DNA of 64,000 bases from Sinorhizobium fredii NGR234. Lineage in GTDB: Bacteria; Pseudomonadota; Alphaproteobacteria; Rhizobiales; Rhizobiaceae. The position numbers and the translations under genes were made by a program. The DNA lies in contig NC_012587.1 of assembly GCF_000018545.1 (NCBI RefSeq), forward strand, positions 930,001 to 994,000, given 5' to 3'. The notes beneath the pieces are model-generated. The model was not told the DNA's origin. It saw only the letters and a program-made list of their open reading frames with translations, and searched no databases. Of the stretch, positions 53,348 to 62,955 are shown in pieces (position 1 is the first letter of the stretch; every line of letters starts with the position of its first letter).

Positions 53348-54229
53348 TCAAGGCCCTTGGTTGAGAGCTGCTTCGCCACGCAGCCAGAAGCAGCGTGCCG
53401 ATGCGAAGCGATCCTGGCGGAGCCGCTCCTTCAGGAAGGGCAGCAGGATGTCGAGTTCGCTCTTCAACGTATAGGGCGGATTGACGATGACGAGGCCGGA
53501 CCCTGCCAGACCCGTGGTGTCCCGATCGCTGCGGACCGAGAGCTCGGCGCATAGCATTTTCGGAATCTGCAGCGCCCGCAACGCCTCATGAAATTCCTTG
53601 ATCGGCGCGCCCTTCTTCAGCGGATACCAGAGGCAGTAGATGCCGCCGGAAAACCGTCGATAGGCCTTGGCAAGGCCCTCGGCCAGCCGCTCGTATTCGC
53701 CTTCCTTCTCGAAGGGCGGATCGACGAGGACGAGGCCGCGCTTTTCCTTCGGGGGGAGGTGGGCACCGAGTGCCAGCCAGCCGTCGAGCCGCGTGATCCG
53801 GCTCTGGAAATCGCCGTCGAAAAGGCGATGCAGCGTCTCATAGTCGTCCGGGTGCAGTTCCATCGCCGAGAGCCGGTCCTGCGGCCGAAACAGCATGCGG
53901 GCGAGCTTGGGTGAGCCGGGGTAGTGCGTGAGTCCGCCATCCGGCCCACCATCCGTATTGAGATTGCGCACGGCGGCGAGATAGGGCTCGAGAATGGCGC
54001 CGACCGGGGCGGGGAGTTCGGCGCCGATCAGCCTGCCGATGCCGTCGCGCCATTCGCCCGTCTTCTGCGCCTCCTCACCCGAGAGATCGTAGAGCCCGAT
54101 GCCGGCATGGGTGTCCAGCACCCGGAAGGCCCTGTCCTTCTGCTTGAGGTAGCTGACGAGCCGCGCCAGCACCGCGTGCTTCAGGACATCGGCGAAATTG
54201 CCCGCGTGATAGATGTGCCGGTAGTTCAT
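53348..54229 (-). CDS. rlmJ: 23S rRNA (adenine-2030-N6)-methyltransferase
   Basis: Methylates A2030 of 23S rRNA. 293 residues; starts MNYRHIYHAGNFADVLKHAVL, the typical RlmJ N-terminus; SAM loop in DTHAGIGLYD (39-48); catalytic motif Asp170-Pro-Pro-Phe. It is divergent from the molybdopterin oxidoreductase gene across 68 bp. Confidence 0.95.
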   Translation of the reverse strand: MNYRHIYHAGNFADVLKHAVLARLVSYLKQKDRAFRVLDTHAGIGLYDLSGEEAQKTGEWRDGIGRLIGAELPAPVGAILEPYLAAVRNLNTDGGPDGGLTHYPGSPKLARMLFRPQDRLSAMELHPDDYETLHRLFDGDFQSRITRLDGWLALGAHLPPKEKRGLVLVDPPFEKEGEYERLAEGLAKAYRRFSGGIYCLWYPLKKGAPIKEFHEALRALQIPKMLCAELSVRSDRDTTGLAGSGLVIVNPPYTLKSELDILLPFLKERLRQDRFASARCFWLRGEAALNQGP

Positions 54230-54297
54230 AAGGGCCGCCGATGGCTGCGATCAATTGTTTCAATGGATGGCGAATGGGACTTTGAGCCCCCTGGCGG

Positions 54298-56430
54298 ATG
54301 CCATATAGAAAAGCCATGAACGTTGCGACCCCCATCAGAGCAGAAAAATCGGTCGGCCATTCGGTCTGTCCGCATGACTGTCCCTCGGCTTGCGCGCTGG
54401 AAGTGGACCTTACCGCGGAGGGGCGGATCGGCCGCGTCCGTGGTGCCGCCGCAAACAGCTACACGGCCGGCGTCATCTGCGCCAAGGTGGCGCGCTATGC
54501 CGAGCGCATCTACCATCCCGGCCGGTTGATGGTGCCGCAGCGCCGCGTCGGCGCCAAGGGCGAGGGGAAATGGCAGGAGATCTCCTGGGAGTCTGCCCTC
54601 GACGAAATCGCCGATCAGTTCGTCAAGGCTGAGCAGAGGCACGGCTCGGAAGCGGTCTGGCCCTATTTCTATGCCGGCACCATGGGGCAGGTGCAGCGCG
54701 ATTCCATCGAGCGCCTGCGTCATGCCAAGCGCTATTCCGGCTTTTTCGGGTCGATCTGCACCAACATGGCCTGGACCGGCTTCACCATGGCGACCGGAGC
54801 CTTGCGCGGCCCGGATCCGCGCGAGATGGCCAAGTCCGATTGCGTGGTGATCTGGGGCACGAATGCGGTGGCGACGCAGGTCAACGTGATGACCCATGCG
54901 GTCAAGGCCCGCAAGGAGCGCGGCGCCAAGATCGTCGTCATCGACGTCTACGACAATCCGACGGTCAAGCAGGCCGATCTGGGCCTCGTCCTGAAGCCGG
55001 GCACCGACGCGGCGCTCGCCTGCGCAGTCATGCATATCGCCTTCCGCGACGGCTATGCGGATCGCGCCTATATGGCGGAATTCGCCGACGATCCGGCCGG
55101 GCTGGAGGCGCATCTCAAGACACGCGGGCCGGAATGGGCCTCGGCGATCACTGGGCTCTCGGTCGAGGAAATCGAAACCGTCGCAAAGCTCGTCGGGACG
55201 ACACCCAAAACCTATTTCCGCTTGGGCTACGGCTTCACCCGCCAGCGCAACGGCTCGGTCGCCATTCACGCCGCCGCGTCCGTCGCGACCGTCCTCGGTT
55301 CGTGGAAGCACGAGGGCGGTGGCGCTTTCCATTCCAACAACGACATCTTCAAGCTCGACAAGCGGGAGCTCGTCGGCACGGCGCTCCACGATCCGGAAGT
55401 GCGAATGCTCGACCAGTCGCAGATCGGCCGCGTGCTGACGGGCGATGCCGAGGCGCTGCGCCATCGCGGTCCGGTGACGGCCCTGCTGATCCAGAACACC
55501 AATCCCGCCAACGTCGCGCCCGAGCAACGGCTGGTGAAGCGGGGCTTCCTGCGCGACGACCTCTTCGTCGCCGTGCACGAACAGTTCATGACCGACACAG
55601 CCCGACTCGCCGATATCGTCCTGCCGGCCAGCATGTTCCTGGAGCATGACGATCTCTACCGCGGCGGCGGGCACCAGCACATTCTGATCGGCCCGAAAAT
55701 CGTCGAGCCACCGCCGACCGTGCGCACCAACCTTTTCGTCATCGAGGAACTGGCCAAGCGCCTCGGCGTCGCCGACCGTCCCGGTTTTGGCCTCTCGGAG
55801 CGGCAGCATATCGATCGATTGCTGGCCAATTACGGCATCGGCTATGACGAGATGAAAGAGAAGAAATGGCTCGATTGCCAGCCCGGCTTCGAAGAAGCAC
55901 ATTTCCTCAAAGGCTTCGGCCACCCGGACGGCAAGTTCCGCTTCAAGGCCGACTGGACCGGCACGCCGGCGCCGAATCGGCCTCCCAAGTCGATGGGCCC
56001 GCAGGGCCCGCACGAGAACCTTCCTGAGTTCCCCGACCACGTGGATCTGATCGAAGTAGCCGACGAGCGCCATCCGTTCCGGCTGGCGACCTCGCCGGCC
56101 CGCTCCTTCCTGAATTCGACCTTCTCCGAGACGCCCTCGTCGATCGAGAAGGAAGGGCGCCCCGAGGTGATGATCAATGCGGACGACGCCGCCGCGCTCG
56201 GCATCGCCGACGCTGACGTCGTCAGGCTCGGCAACGACCGCGGCGAAATCCGCCTGCATGCCAGGATCGGCGGCGGCGCCCGCCGCGGCGTCGTCGTCGC
56301 AGAGGGGCTCTGGCCGAACGGCGCCCATCTCGACGGCGAGGGCATCAACGTCCTGACCGGCGCCGACGCTGTCGCTCCCTATGGCGGCGCGGCCTTCCAC
56401 GACAATCGGGTGTGGGTGCGCCGAGCCTGA
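54298..56430 (+). CDS. Molybdopterin-dependent oxidoreductase, orphan
   Basis: 710 residues. N-terminal 4Fe-4S site Cys24, Cys28, Cys32 and Cys61 (CPHDCPSAC, then GVICAK), then the bis-MGD-binding domains with GTNAVATQVNVM and a C-terminal cofactor-binding barrel (RLATSPARSFLNSTFSE). DMSO reductase/formate dehydrogenase superfamily. There is no signal peptide, so it is cytosolic, and no beta or gamma subunit is adjacent. ATG 54298 is used; ATG 54316 is possible. The substrate cannot be inferred. Molybdopterin synthase genes lie about 8 kb away but are not linked. Confidence 0.88.
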   Translation: MPYRKAMNVATPIRAEKSVGHSVCPHDCPSACALEVDLTAEGRIGRVRGAAANSYTAGVICAKVARYAERIYHPGRLMVPQRRVGAKGEGKWQEISWESALDEIADQFVKAEQRHGSEAVWPYFYAGTMGQVQRDSIERLRHAKRYSGFFGSICTNMAWTGFTMATGALRGPDPREMAKSDCVVIWGTNAVATQVNVMTHAVKARKERGAKIVVIDVYDNPTVKQADLGLVLKPGTDAALACAVMHIAFRDGYADRAYMAEFADDPAGLEAHLKTRGPEWASAITGLSVEEIETVAKLVGTTPKTYFRLGYGFTRQRNGSVAIHAAASVATVLGSWKHEGGGAFHSNNDIFKLDKRELVGTALHDPEVRMLDQSQIGRVLTGDAEALRHRGPVTALLIQNTNPANVAPEQRLVKRGFLRDDLFVAVHEQFMTDTARLADIVLPASMFLEHDDLYRGGGHQHILIGPKIVEPPPTVRTNLFVIEELAKRLGVADRPGFGLSERQHIDRLLANYGIGYDEMKEKKWLDCQPGFEEAHFLKGFGHPDGKFRFKADWTGTPAPNRPPKSMGPQGPHENLPEFPDHVDLIEVADERHPFRLATSPARSFLNSTFSETPSSIEKEGRPEVMINADDAAALGIADADVVRLGNDRGEIRLHARIGGGARRGVVVAEGLWPNGAHLDGEGINVLTGADAVAPYGGAAFHDNRVWVRRA

Positions 56431-56501
56431 ACAATCATTCGCAACACTCGCAGGAAGCGGGGGAACTCCTCTATCAAGGATCTCCCGACCAAGGATCGCT
56501 T

Positions 56502-57098
56502 ATGACAAAGCATGACGACCCGCGCATCCGGATCATCGACCGTCGGTCTCTCTGGAAGGGCTTTATCAGCCTCGAGGAGGTCACGCTTGAGCAACAGATG
56601 TCCGGCGGCAGGACTGCCCGTCTCGTTCGCGAAGTGCACGACCACGGCCGCGCCGCGACGATCCTGCTGTTCGACCCGGAACGCCGGATCGTGGTGCTCG
56701 TCCGGCAGTTCCGTCTTCCCGTCCTCCTGCAGGGCGAGCCGGCTTTCCTGATCGAGACGCCGGCCGGCCTGCTCGACGGCGAGGCGCCGGAAGTGGCGAT
56801 CTGCCGCGAAGCAATGGAGGAGACCGGCTATCGCATCGAGAGCGCCATGCATCTCTTCGACGCTTATATGAGCCCCGGCTCGATAACCGAGCGCACGAGT
56901 TTCTTTCTTGGCCGCATCGACACGTCCAAGAAGGTGGCGGCCGGCGGCGGGCTTGCGCATGAGGGCGAAGACATCGAGGTGCTTGAAATTGCTTTGGATG
57001 AGGCCGTCGCGATGATCGGCACCGGCGAAATTTGTGACGCGAAGACGATCATGCTGCTGCAATGGGCCATGCTGAACCGGGCCGCACTGGCGGCTTAA
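56502..57098 (+). CDS. Nudix hydrolase, NudK (GDP-mannose pyrophosphatase)-like
   Basis: 198 residues. The Nudix box lies at about 88-110, with REAMEETGY at 102-110 giving the metal-binding glutamates. The flanking N-terminal IIDRRSLWKGFISLEEVTLE and the AYMSPGSITE segment after the box resemble E. coli NudK, which hydrolyses GDP-mannose and related sugar nucleotides. ATG at 56502 has AAGGA upstream; 30 open codons before it are not used. It follows the molybdopterin enzyme by 71 bp and precedes mprF. Confidence 0.85.
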   Translation: MTKHDDPRIRIIDRRSLWKGFISLEEVTLEQQMSGGRTARLVREVHDHGRAATILLFDPERRIVVLVRQFRLPVLLQGEPAFLIETPAGLLDGEAPEVAICREAMEETGYRIESAMHLFDAYMSPGSITERTSFFLGRIDTSKKVAAGGGLAHEGEDIEVLEIALDEAVAMIGTGEICDAKTIMLLQWAMLNRAALAA

Positions 57099-57193
57099 CC
57101 CATTGATACAGCATACATTACCGATAATTCACTTTTTGTCCGCACCATGCTGGGGTAAATCGATCGTGTCTTTTTCAACGACACGGGCGATCC

Positions 57194-59806
57194 ATGACGG
57201 CCCCTTCCTCCCTCCACGAAATTGAAGCCCAAGACGAACCGGCCGAGGGCGGGTGGCGGCCATTCCTGAGGCGTCACCAACGCTACCTTTCCGCCATAGG
57301 CACCCTCGCGATGATCGCGCTCTTCGGCGTGGCGATATTCCATCTCACGGCCGAGGTGAAGTATGAGGATGTGGTGGCTGCCCTGGCGGGCACGAGCTGG
57401 ACCACGGTGGCAACCGCTGTCCTGTTCACCGGGCTGAGCTTTCTCGCACTCACCTTCTACGATGTGGGCGCGCTCGACTACATCAAGCGAAAGCTTCCTT
57501 ACGCCGATGTCGCCCTGACGGCGGCCTGTGCCTATGCGGTCGGCAACACGGCGGGCTTCGGACCTTTGAGCGGCGGCGCGATCCGGTATCGGTCCTACTC
57601 CCGCCTCGGCCTGGAGCCCGACGATATCGGCCGGGTCATTGCCTTCGTCACGCTCGCCTTCGGCCTTGGCCTCGCCGCCGTCGCCTGCCTGAGCCTGCTC
57701 GCCGTCGCCGAATATGTCGCACCACTGACTGGGATCGATCCGTTCTGGTTGCGGGCAATCGCGGTGCTCGTCCTTGCTGCCATGCTCGCAGTGATGATTG
57801 CGGCGCGCAGCGGTCACGAGGTGAGTATCGGCCGGTTCACCCTGCGTCTGCCGGATACGAGGACCTTGTCGCGCCAGTTCCTGGTGACGGCGCTTGATCT
57901 CGCGGCCTCCGCGACCGTGCTCTATGTGCTGCTGCCGGCGGGCACGATCGGCTGGCCGGCCTTCCTGGCGATCTATACCGTAGCGGTCGGTCTCGGCGTG
58001 CTCAGCCACGTTCCGGCCGGCTTGGGGGTCTTCGAGACGGTGATCGTCGCGACCCTCGGGCGCGCCGCCGACGTCGATGCGGTCCTCGGCGCGCTGGTCC
58101 TCTACCGCGTCATCTACCATGTGCTGCCGCTGTTGATCGCCATCGTGGTGATCGTCGGCATGGAGGTCCGACAGTTCGCCGGCCACCCGGCGGCCTCCAG
58201 CCTGCGCCGCGCCGGCGGCCGCATGACGCCGCTCCTGCTAGCCACCCTGGCCCTCGTGCTCGCCCTCATGCTGGTCCTTTCGGGCGTCACGCCGACGCCG
58301 GACGAGAACCTTGCCTTCCTCGCCAACCATGTCTCCCTTCCGATCGTCGAAGGGGCGCACTTCCTGGCGAGCCTGCTGGGTCTTGCGCTGGTCATTGTGG
58401 CGCGCGGGCTGGCGCTGCGTCTCGACGGCGCCTGGTGGGCCTCGGTCGTCATCGCGCTCGCCGCTCTCCTGCTGTCGCTTGTCAAGGCCATGGCGCTGGT
58501 GGAGGCAGGGATGCTCGCCTTCTTCCTCGTCGGGCTCCTTGCCAGCCGCCGGCTTTTCGTTCGTCCCGCCTCGCTTTTCGGACAGGCGTTGACGCCCCCG
58601 TGGCTGATGGCGCTCGGCGTCATCTGTTTCGGTGCCTTGGTCGTTCTGCTGTTCGTCTATCGCGACGTCGAATACAGCCATGAGCTCTGGTGGCAGTTCG
58701 AATTTTCGGCAGAGGCGCCGCGCGGGCTGCGCGCCCTGTTCGGGGTGACGATCGGCGCAACCGCCGTGGCGATCTGGAGCCTGATGCGGCCGGCCACGAC
58801 GGCGGTCGCGCCGGCCTCCGAGGAGGACATGGAGCGCGCCATCGCGATCGTCGCGGCCCAGGACATGTCCGATGCCAATCTGGTGCGGATGGGCGACAAG
58901 AGCATCATGTTTGCTGCCGACGGCCGCGCCTTCATCATGTATGGCCGCCGGGCACGCTCCTGGATTGCGCTATTCGATCCCGTCGGACCTGTCGATGCCT
59001 GGCCGGATTTGATCTGGCAGTTCATCGAGACGGCGCGTTCCAACGGCTGCCGTGCCGTCTTCTATCAGGTCTCGCCCAGAGGACTCGCCTATTACGCCGA
59101 TGCGGGCCTGAGGGCCTTCCGTCTCGGCGAACTCGCCGACGTCGATCTCGAACGCTTCGAGTTGAAGGGCGGCAAATGGGCGAACCTGCGCCAGCAAGTC
59201 AGCCGCGGCCTGCGGGATGGGCTGGAATTCTCGGTGGTCGAACCCGCCGATGTACCGGCGATCCTGCCGGAACTTGCGGCGATCTCCGGCGCTTGGCTTG
59301 CCCACCACAGCGCGCGCGAGAAGGGCTTTTCGCTCGGCGCCTTCGATCCCGACTATATCGTGACACAGCCGGTCGCGATCCTCAGATGCGATGGTCGAAT
59401 TGTCGCCTTCGCCAATGTCCTTGTGACCGGAACGAAAGAAGAAGGATCGATAGACCTGATGCGTTTCTCGCCCGAGGCGCCCAGGGGTGCAATGGATTTC
59501 CTCTTCGCCCAGCTCATGGAATATCTGAAGGCGCAAGGCTATCGGCGCTTCAACCTCGGCATGGCGCCGCTCTCCGGCATGTCGTCCCGCCGTCTGGCGC
59601 CGGTCTGGGACCGCGCCGGCCGGACCTTCTACGAACACGGCGAACGCTACTACAACTTCAAGGGCCTGCGCGCCTTCAAGTCCAAATTCCATCCGCATTG
59701 GCAGCCACGATATCTTGTCGCGAGCGGCGGGCTCAATCCGATCCTCGCGCTGATGGATGCGACGTTCCTGATCGGCGGCGGCCTCAAGGGAGTGATAAGG
59801 AAATGA
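57194..59806 (+). CDS. lpiA: Lysylphosphatidylglycerol synthase/flippase MprF (LpiA)
   Basis: 870 residues. The first about 520 hold some 14 membrane segments of the flippase domain (LSAIGTLAMIALFGVAIFHL at the start). The last about 330 are the cytosolic GNAT-like aminoacyl-PG synthase domain, which transfers lysine from Lys-tRNA to phosphatidylglycerol. It follows the Nudix gene by 95 bp and overlaps acvB by 4 bp (ATGA). The pair matches the acid-induced lpiA-acvB operon described in Sinorhizobium medicae. Lysyl-PG lowers surface charge and gives resistance to acid and cationic peptides. Confidence 0.93.
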   Translation: MTAPSSLHEIEAQDEPAEGGWRPFLRRHQRYLSAIGTLAMIALFGVAIFHLTAEVKYEDVVAALAGTSWTTVATAVLFTGLSFLALTFYDVGALDYIKRKLPYADVALTAACAYAVGNTAGFGPLSGGAIRYRSYSRLGLEPDDIGRVIAFVTLAFGLGLAAVACLSLLAVAEYVAPLTGIDPFWLRAIAVLVLAAMLAVMIAARSGHEVSIGRFTLRLPDTRTLSRQFLVTALDLAASATVLYVLLPAGTIGWPAFLAIYTVAVGLGVLSHVPAGLGVFETVIVATLGRAADVDAVLGALVLYRVIYHVLPLLIAIVVIVGMEVRQFAGHPAASSLRRAGGRMTPLLLATLALVLALMLVLSGVTPTPDENLAFLANHVSLPIVEGAHFLASLLGLALVIVARGLALRLDGAWWASVVIALAALLLSLVKAMALVEAGMLAFFLVGLLASRRLFVRPASLFGQALTPPWLMALGVICFGALVVLLFVYRDVEYSHELWWQFEFSAEAPRGLRALFGVTIGATAVAIWSLMRPATTAVAPASEEDMERAIAIVAAQDMSDANLVRMGDKSIMFAADGRAFIMYGRRARSWIALFDPVGPVDAWPDLIWQFIETARSNGCRAVFYQVSPRGLAYYADAGLRAFRLGELADVDLERFELKGGKWANLRQQVSRGLRDGLEFSVVEPADVPAILPELAAISGAWLAHHSAREKGFSLGAFDPDYIVTQPVAILRCDGRIVAFANVLVTGTKEEGSIDLMRFSPEAPRGAMDFLFAQLMEYLKAQGYRRFNLGMAPLSGMSSRRLAPVWDRAGRTFYEHGERYYNFKGLRAFKSKFHPHWQPRYLVASGGLNPILALMDATFLIGGGLKGVIRK

Positions 59807-61185
59807 CCCTCATTGGAACGATAGCGCGGGCCGCCATTTTGACGACGCTGGTCGCCGGGGCGGCCAGCCTCCCGGCCGCGGCCGACGACGCGCAGAAATT
59901 CGACACGGGCATGATCCCATCGCCGCATATCCTGTTTCCCAAGCAGGAGGCGACAGGGCTCGTGGTGCTGCTTTCCGATAGCGGCGGGTGGTCGTCGAAG
60001 GAAGACACCGTCGCCCGCTCGCTTTCCGACGACAATGCGATCGTCATCGGCATCGACCTCAAGGCCTATCTGGCGGCGCTCGCCAAGGATGATGGCGACT
60101 GCATCTATACCGTCTCCGATATCGAATCCTTGAGCCAGCAGGTGCAGCGCGCGGCCGGAAGCGGCGCCTATCGCCCGCCGGTCGTGGCCGGTGTCGGCGC
60201 CGGCGGCGCGATGGCTCTGGCGATCGCCGCGCAATCGCCCGCCGCAACGATCGGCAGGACCCTTGCGATCGATCCCGAAGAAGGAATTGCCCTGACGAAG
60301 CAGCTCTGCACGCCTGCCGAGAAAAGTCGCAAGGGCGATCGCATGGTCTACGGTCTGACCGACGGACCTTTGCCCGACCCGGTGGCGGTGACCTTTTCTT
60401 CTGCTGTATCAGCGGATGGTCGAGCCCATGTCGCGGCGCTTGTCGGGAAACATTCCGAAATCGAGACCGACGATACCGACGACGATGCCTATGCGGCACT
60501 GTCCGATGCCCTGTCGGGCTATCTGGACGAGGACGACGAAGCCGACAATCCGTTCGGGCTGCCGCTGACGGTCCTCGACGCCAAGCCGAGCCGCGCCACG
60601 ATGGCGGTGATCTATTCCGGCGACGGCGGCTGGCGCGACATCGACAAGGAGGTCGGCAATGTCCTGCAGCAGCAGGGCGTCCCGGTCGTCGGGGTGGATT
60701 CTCTGCGCTATTTCTGGGCCGAACGCCAGCCGCAGGAAACCGCCGACGATCTCGCGCGGATCATCGGCTATTACGGCAAGCGGTGGAATGTCCGCAACGT
60801 GCTGCTGATCGGCTATTCCTTCGGCGCCGATATCCTGCCGCGCACCTACAACCTGCTGCCGCCGGCGGATCGGGTGCGCGTCCGCCAGGTGAGCCTCATG
60901 GCGCTGTCGCATCAGGCCGATTTCAAGATCTCCGTCCTCGGCTGGCTCGGCGCGGGAGGGGCGGGGAGCGCCGGCGATCCGGTCGACGACGTCAAGGCGA
61001 TCGATCCGGCACGCGTCCAATGCTTCTACGGAACCGAGGAGGAGGATGACGCCTGCCCGGAACTGAAATCCTCCGGTGCGGACGTCGTCGCCATCGAGGG
61101 CGGTCATCACTTCGACGAAGACTATGCGGCCCTGACGCGGCGTGTCCTCGACGGCCTGGACCGGCGGCTGGCGGCGGCGAAGTGA
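59803..61185 (+). CDS. acvB: AcvB/VirJ-family periplasmic protein
   Basis: 460 residues: signal peptide (about 1-28, ending LPAAADD) and two VirJ-like alpha/beta-hydrolase halves. The second half has the nucleophile Ser339 in GYSFGAD. The first half has the equivalent segment GVGAGG with Ala133 in place of Ser, so it is probably inactive. The Agrobacterium homologue AcvB has been described as a lysyl-PG hydrolase, and VirJ acts in virulence. It is translationally coupled to lpiA (ATGA overlap, with AAGGA upstream), so synthesis and removal of the modified lipid are co-regulated. A long in-frame extension upstream is lpiA in another frame. Confidence 0.92.
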   Translation: MTLIGTIARAAILTTLVAGAASLPAAADDAQKFDTGMIPSPHILFPKQEATGLVVLLSDSGGWSSKEDTVARSLSDDNAIVIGIDLKAYLAALAKDDGDCIYTVSDIESLSQQVQRAAGSGAYRPPVVAGVGAGGAMALAIAAQSPAATIGRTLAIDPEEGIALTKQLCTPAEKSRKGDRMVYGLTDGPLPDPVAVTFSSAVSADGRAHVAALVGKHSEIETDDTDDDAYAALSDALSGYLDEDDEADNPFGLPLTVLDAKPSRATMAVIYSGDGGWRDIDKEVGNVLQQQGVPVVGVDSLRYFWAERQPQETADDLARIIGYYGKRWNVRNVLLIGYSFGADILPRTYNLLPPADRVRVRQVSLMALSHQADFKISVLGWLGAGGAGSAGDPVDDVKAIDPARVQCFYGTEEEDDACPELKSSGADVVAIEGGHHFDEDYAALTRRVLDGLDRRLAAAK

Positions 61186-61236
61186 GAAGTCCATACGGGC
61201 GTGCCTACGTAGTCGGTCGGACACCGGTGCAGCGGG

Positions 61237-61281
61237 GAGGGCGTAACACCCCCCTCTGCCCTGCCGGGCAAGGGGGGAGAT
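61237..61281 (+). repeat. Rhizobial palindromic repeat, left copy
   Basis: 45-bp segment (GAGGGCGTAACACC, then CTCTGCCCTGCCGGGCA, then AGGGGGGAGAT) whose reverse complement recurs at 63066-63120. It is shorter than the right copy by about 10 bases in the C-rich part. The IS begins 12 bp after it. Confidence 0.8.
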
Positions 61282-61284
61282 CGG

Positions 61285-61293
61285 CTAGACTAG
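61285..61293. repeat. Left target-site duplication CTAGACTAG
   Basis: The 9 bases CTAGACTAG directly precede the left inverted repeat of the insertion sequence and are repeated exactly after its right end (62956-62964). Confidence 0.8.
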
Positions 61294-62955
61294 TGCCCGT
61301 CCACAAACGGTAAACTGCTGAAATTATTGGGTGAATCGCGATATCTGCGCGGGCAAAGCCCGGCGGTTTCAGGTATACTTTAGATCAAGCTACTGATTCT
61401 AAAGACAAACCCGTAACCGCCGGAGCCGACAATGCGCCAAGAACGCACCGTCCAAGCCAGCATATTTGATCTTTTCGCCGAACACGAGATCGGTCGTGAA
61501 CTGAAGGCGATGTCGGAATGGCTGGATGAGCATGGCGAGTTGCTCGGGCTGGTGGCGGGGGACCTGCGCCGGCATGGTCTCAGACAGACCGGCCGCGAGG
61601 GGCTACCAGCCGAGGCTGTGCTGCGCTGCGCGCTGCTCAAGCAGCATCGCCAGTTGAGTTACCAGGAACTGGCCTTCCATCTCGAAGACTCCGCCTCGTT
61701 CCGGGCGTTTGCCCGGCTGCCGTGGGGCTGGAACCCGAAGAAGTCGGTCTTGCACAAGACGATCAGCGCGATCCGGGCGCAAACCTTTGAAGAGATCAAC
61801 GGGGTGCTGCTGGCGAGCGCCCGGCAGGAGAAGCTGGAAAGTGGCAAGGTCGTGCGCGTGGACAGCACCGTCACCGCCGCACCGATACATGAACCGAGCG
61901 ACAGCAGCCTGTTATGGGACGCTGTCCGGGTGACGGTGCGGCTGTTGCAGCAGGCCGAGGCGCTGGGTAGCGCCATCCCATGGCACGACCATCGCCGCGC
62001 GGCAAAGAAGCGGGCTCGGGCGATCGAATATACCCGCGGCCGCCCCAAACGAATCAGGCACTATCGCGAACTGCTCAAGATCACGCACACGACTTTGAGT
62101 TATCTGCAGCAGGCCAGTGAACAGGTGCCGCTGACGGCGGGCCCGGCCGGCGCACTGTGGCAGGCCCAACTCCGCCATTACCGGCCGCTGATCGAGCGGA
62201 TCATCGCCCAGACCGAACAGCGGGTCCTGGTCGGGGAGCCGGTCCCTGCCGGCGAGAAGCTGGTGAGCCTGTTCGAGCCGCATGCCGACATCATCGTCAA
62301 GGGCAGCCGCGACGTCGACTACGGCCACAAACTCAATCTGACCACCGGCAGAAGCGGACTGATCCTCGACCTCGTCATCGAAGCCGGCAATCCGACCGAC
62401 AGCGAGCGCTTGCTGCCGATGCTGGAACGCCACATCGCCTTTTACGGCGAGCCGCCGCGTCAGGCGGCGGCCGACGGCGGCTATGCCAGCCGCGAAAACC
62501 TGAGCGGAGCCAAAGCCCGCGGCATCCGCGACATGGCCTTCCACAAGAAGCGCGGCCTCAGCATCGAAGACATGGTCAGCAGCCGCTGGGTCTATCGCAA
62601 GCTGCGCAACTTCCGCGCCGGCATCGAGGCCGGCATCTCTTGCCTGAAACGCGCTTATGGCTTGGGGCGCTGCACCTGGCGTGGGCTCGACCACTTCAAG
62701 GCTTATGTCTGGTCCTCGGTGGTCGCTTACAATCTCGCCCTCTTCGCCCGCCTCAGGCCGACCTGACGCTCCTGATCCGGTGGCGTTCAGAGCAAGGCCG
62801 GCGAGCGTCGGCCGATACCCCATGACCCATTGCCGCCAGATCGCTCTTCGGGCCATAACCTGCGCCGCCTTGTGCCATCACGCGTCCCAAGAAACGATGT
62901 CAGCCGGCAAACAACCTTGCAAAACCGCAGAAAAACAGGCGTTTATGGATGGGCA
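61294..62955 (+). mobile_element. Complete insertion sequence, 1662 bp
   Basis: Left end TGCCCGTCCACAAACG and right end, on the complement, TGCCCATCCATAAACG: 16-bp terminal inverted repeats with two mismatches. One full-length transposase gene fills most of the element. It is bounded by the 9-bp direct repeat CTAGACTAG. If the ends were placed 3-4 bases differently (both flanks contain CTAG), the duplication would be shorter, so the exact tip is not fully fixed. Confidence 0.85.
61432..62766 (+). CDS. DDE transposase (IS5/ISNCY-like)
   Basis: 444 residues, apparently intact. An N-terminal DUF772-type DNA-binding region (LPAEAVLRCALLKQHRQLSY) is followed by the catalytic triad Asp144 (VRVDST), Asp348 (AADGGYAS) and Glu399 (GIEAGISCLKRAYG). 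GGAG at 61422 precedes ATG 61432, and TATACT at 61374 is a plausible -10. The family assignment (IS5-related, or unclassified ISNCY) rests on recognition of the N-terminus MRQERTVQASIFDLFAEHEI. There are no frameshifts or stops, so the element could be mobile. Confidence 0.9.
   Translation: MRQERTVQASIFDLFAEHEIGRELKAMSEWLDEHGELLGLVAGDLRRHGLRQTGREGLPAEAVLRCALLKQHRQLSYQELAFHLEDSASFRAFARLPWGWNPKKSVLHKTISAIRAQTFEEINGVLLASARQEKLESGKVVRVDSTVTAAPIHEPSDSSLLWDAVRVTVRLLQQAEALGSAIPWHDHRRAAKKRARAIEYTRGRPKRIRHYRELLKITHTTLSYLQQASEQVPLTAGPAGALWQAQLRHYRPLIERIIAQTEQRVLVGEPVPAGEKLVSLFEPHADIIVKGSRDVDYGHKLNLTTGRSGLILDLVIEAGNPTDSERLLPMLERHIAFYGEPPRQAAADGGYASRENLSGAKARGIRDMAFHKKRGLSIEDMVSSRWVYRKLRNFRAGIEAGISCLKRAYGLGRCTWRGLDHFKAYVWSSVVAYNLALFARLRPT

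Noticed and set aside
54226..56400. 724-codon minus-strand frame opposite the molybdopterin oxidoreductase
   Set aside because: Antisense shadow; the plus-strand protein has clear iron-sulfur and cofactor motifs.
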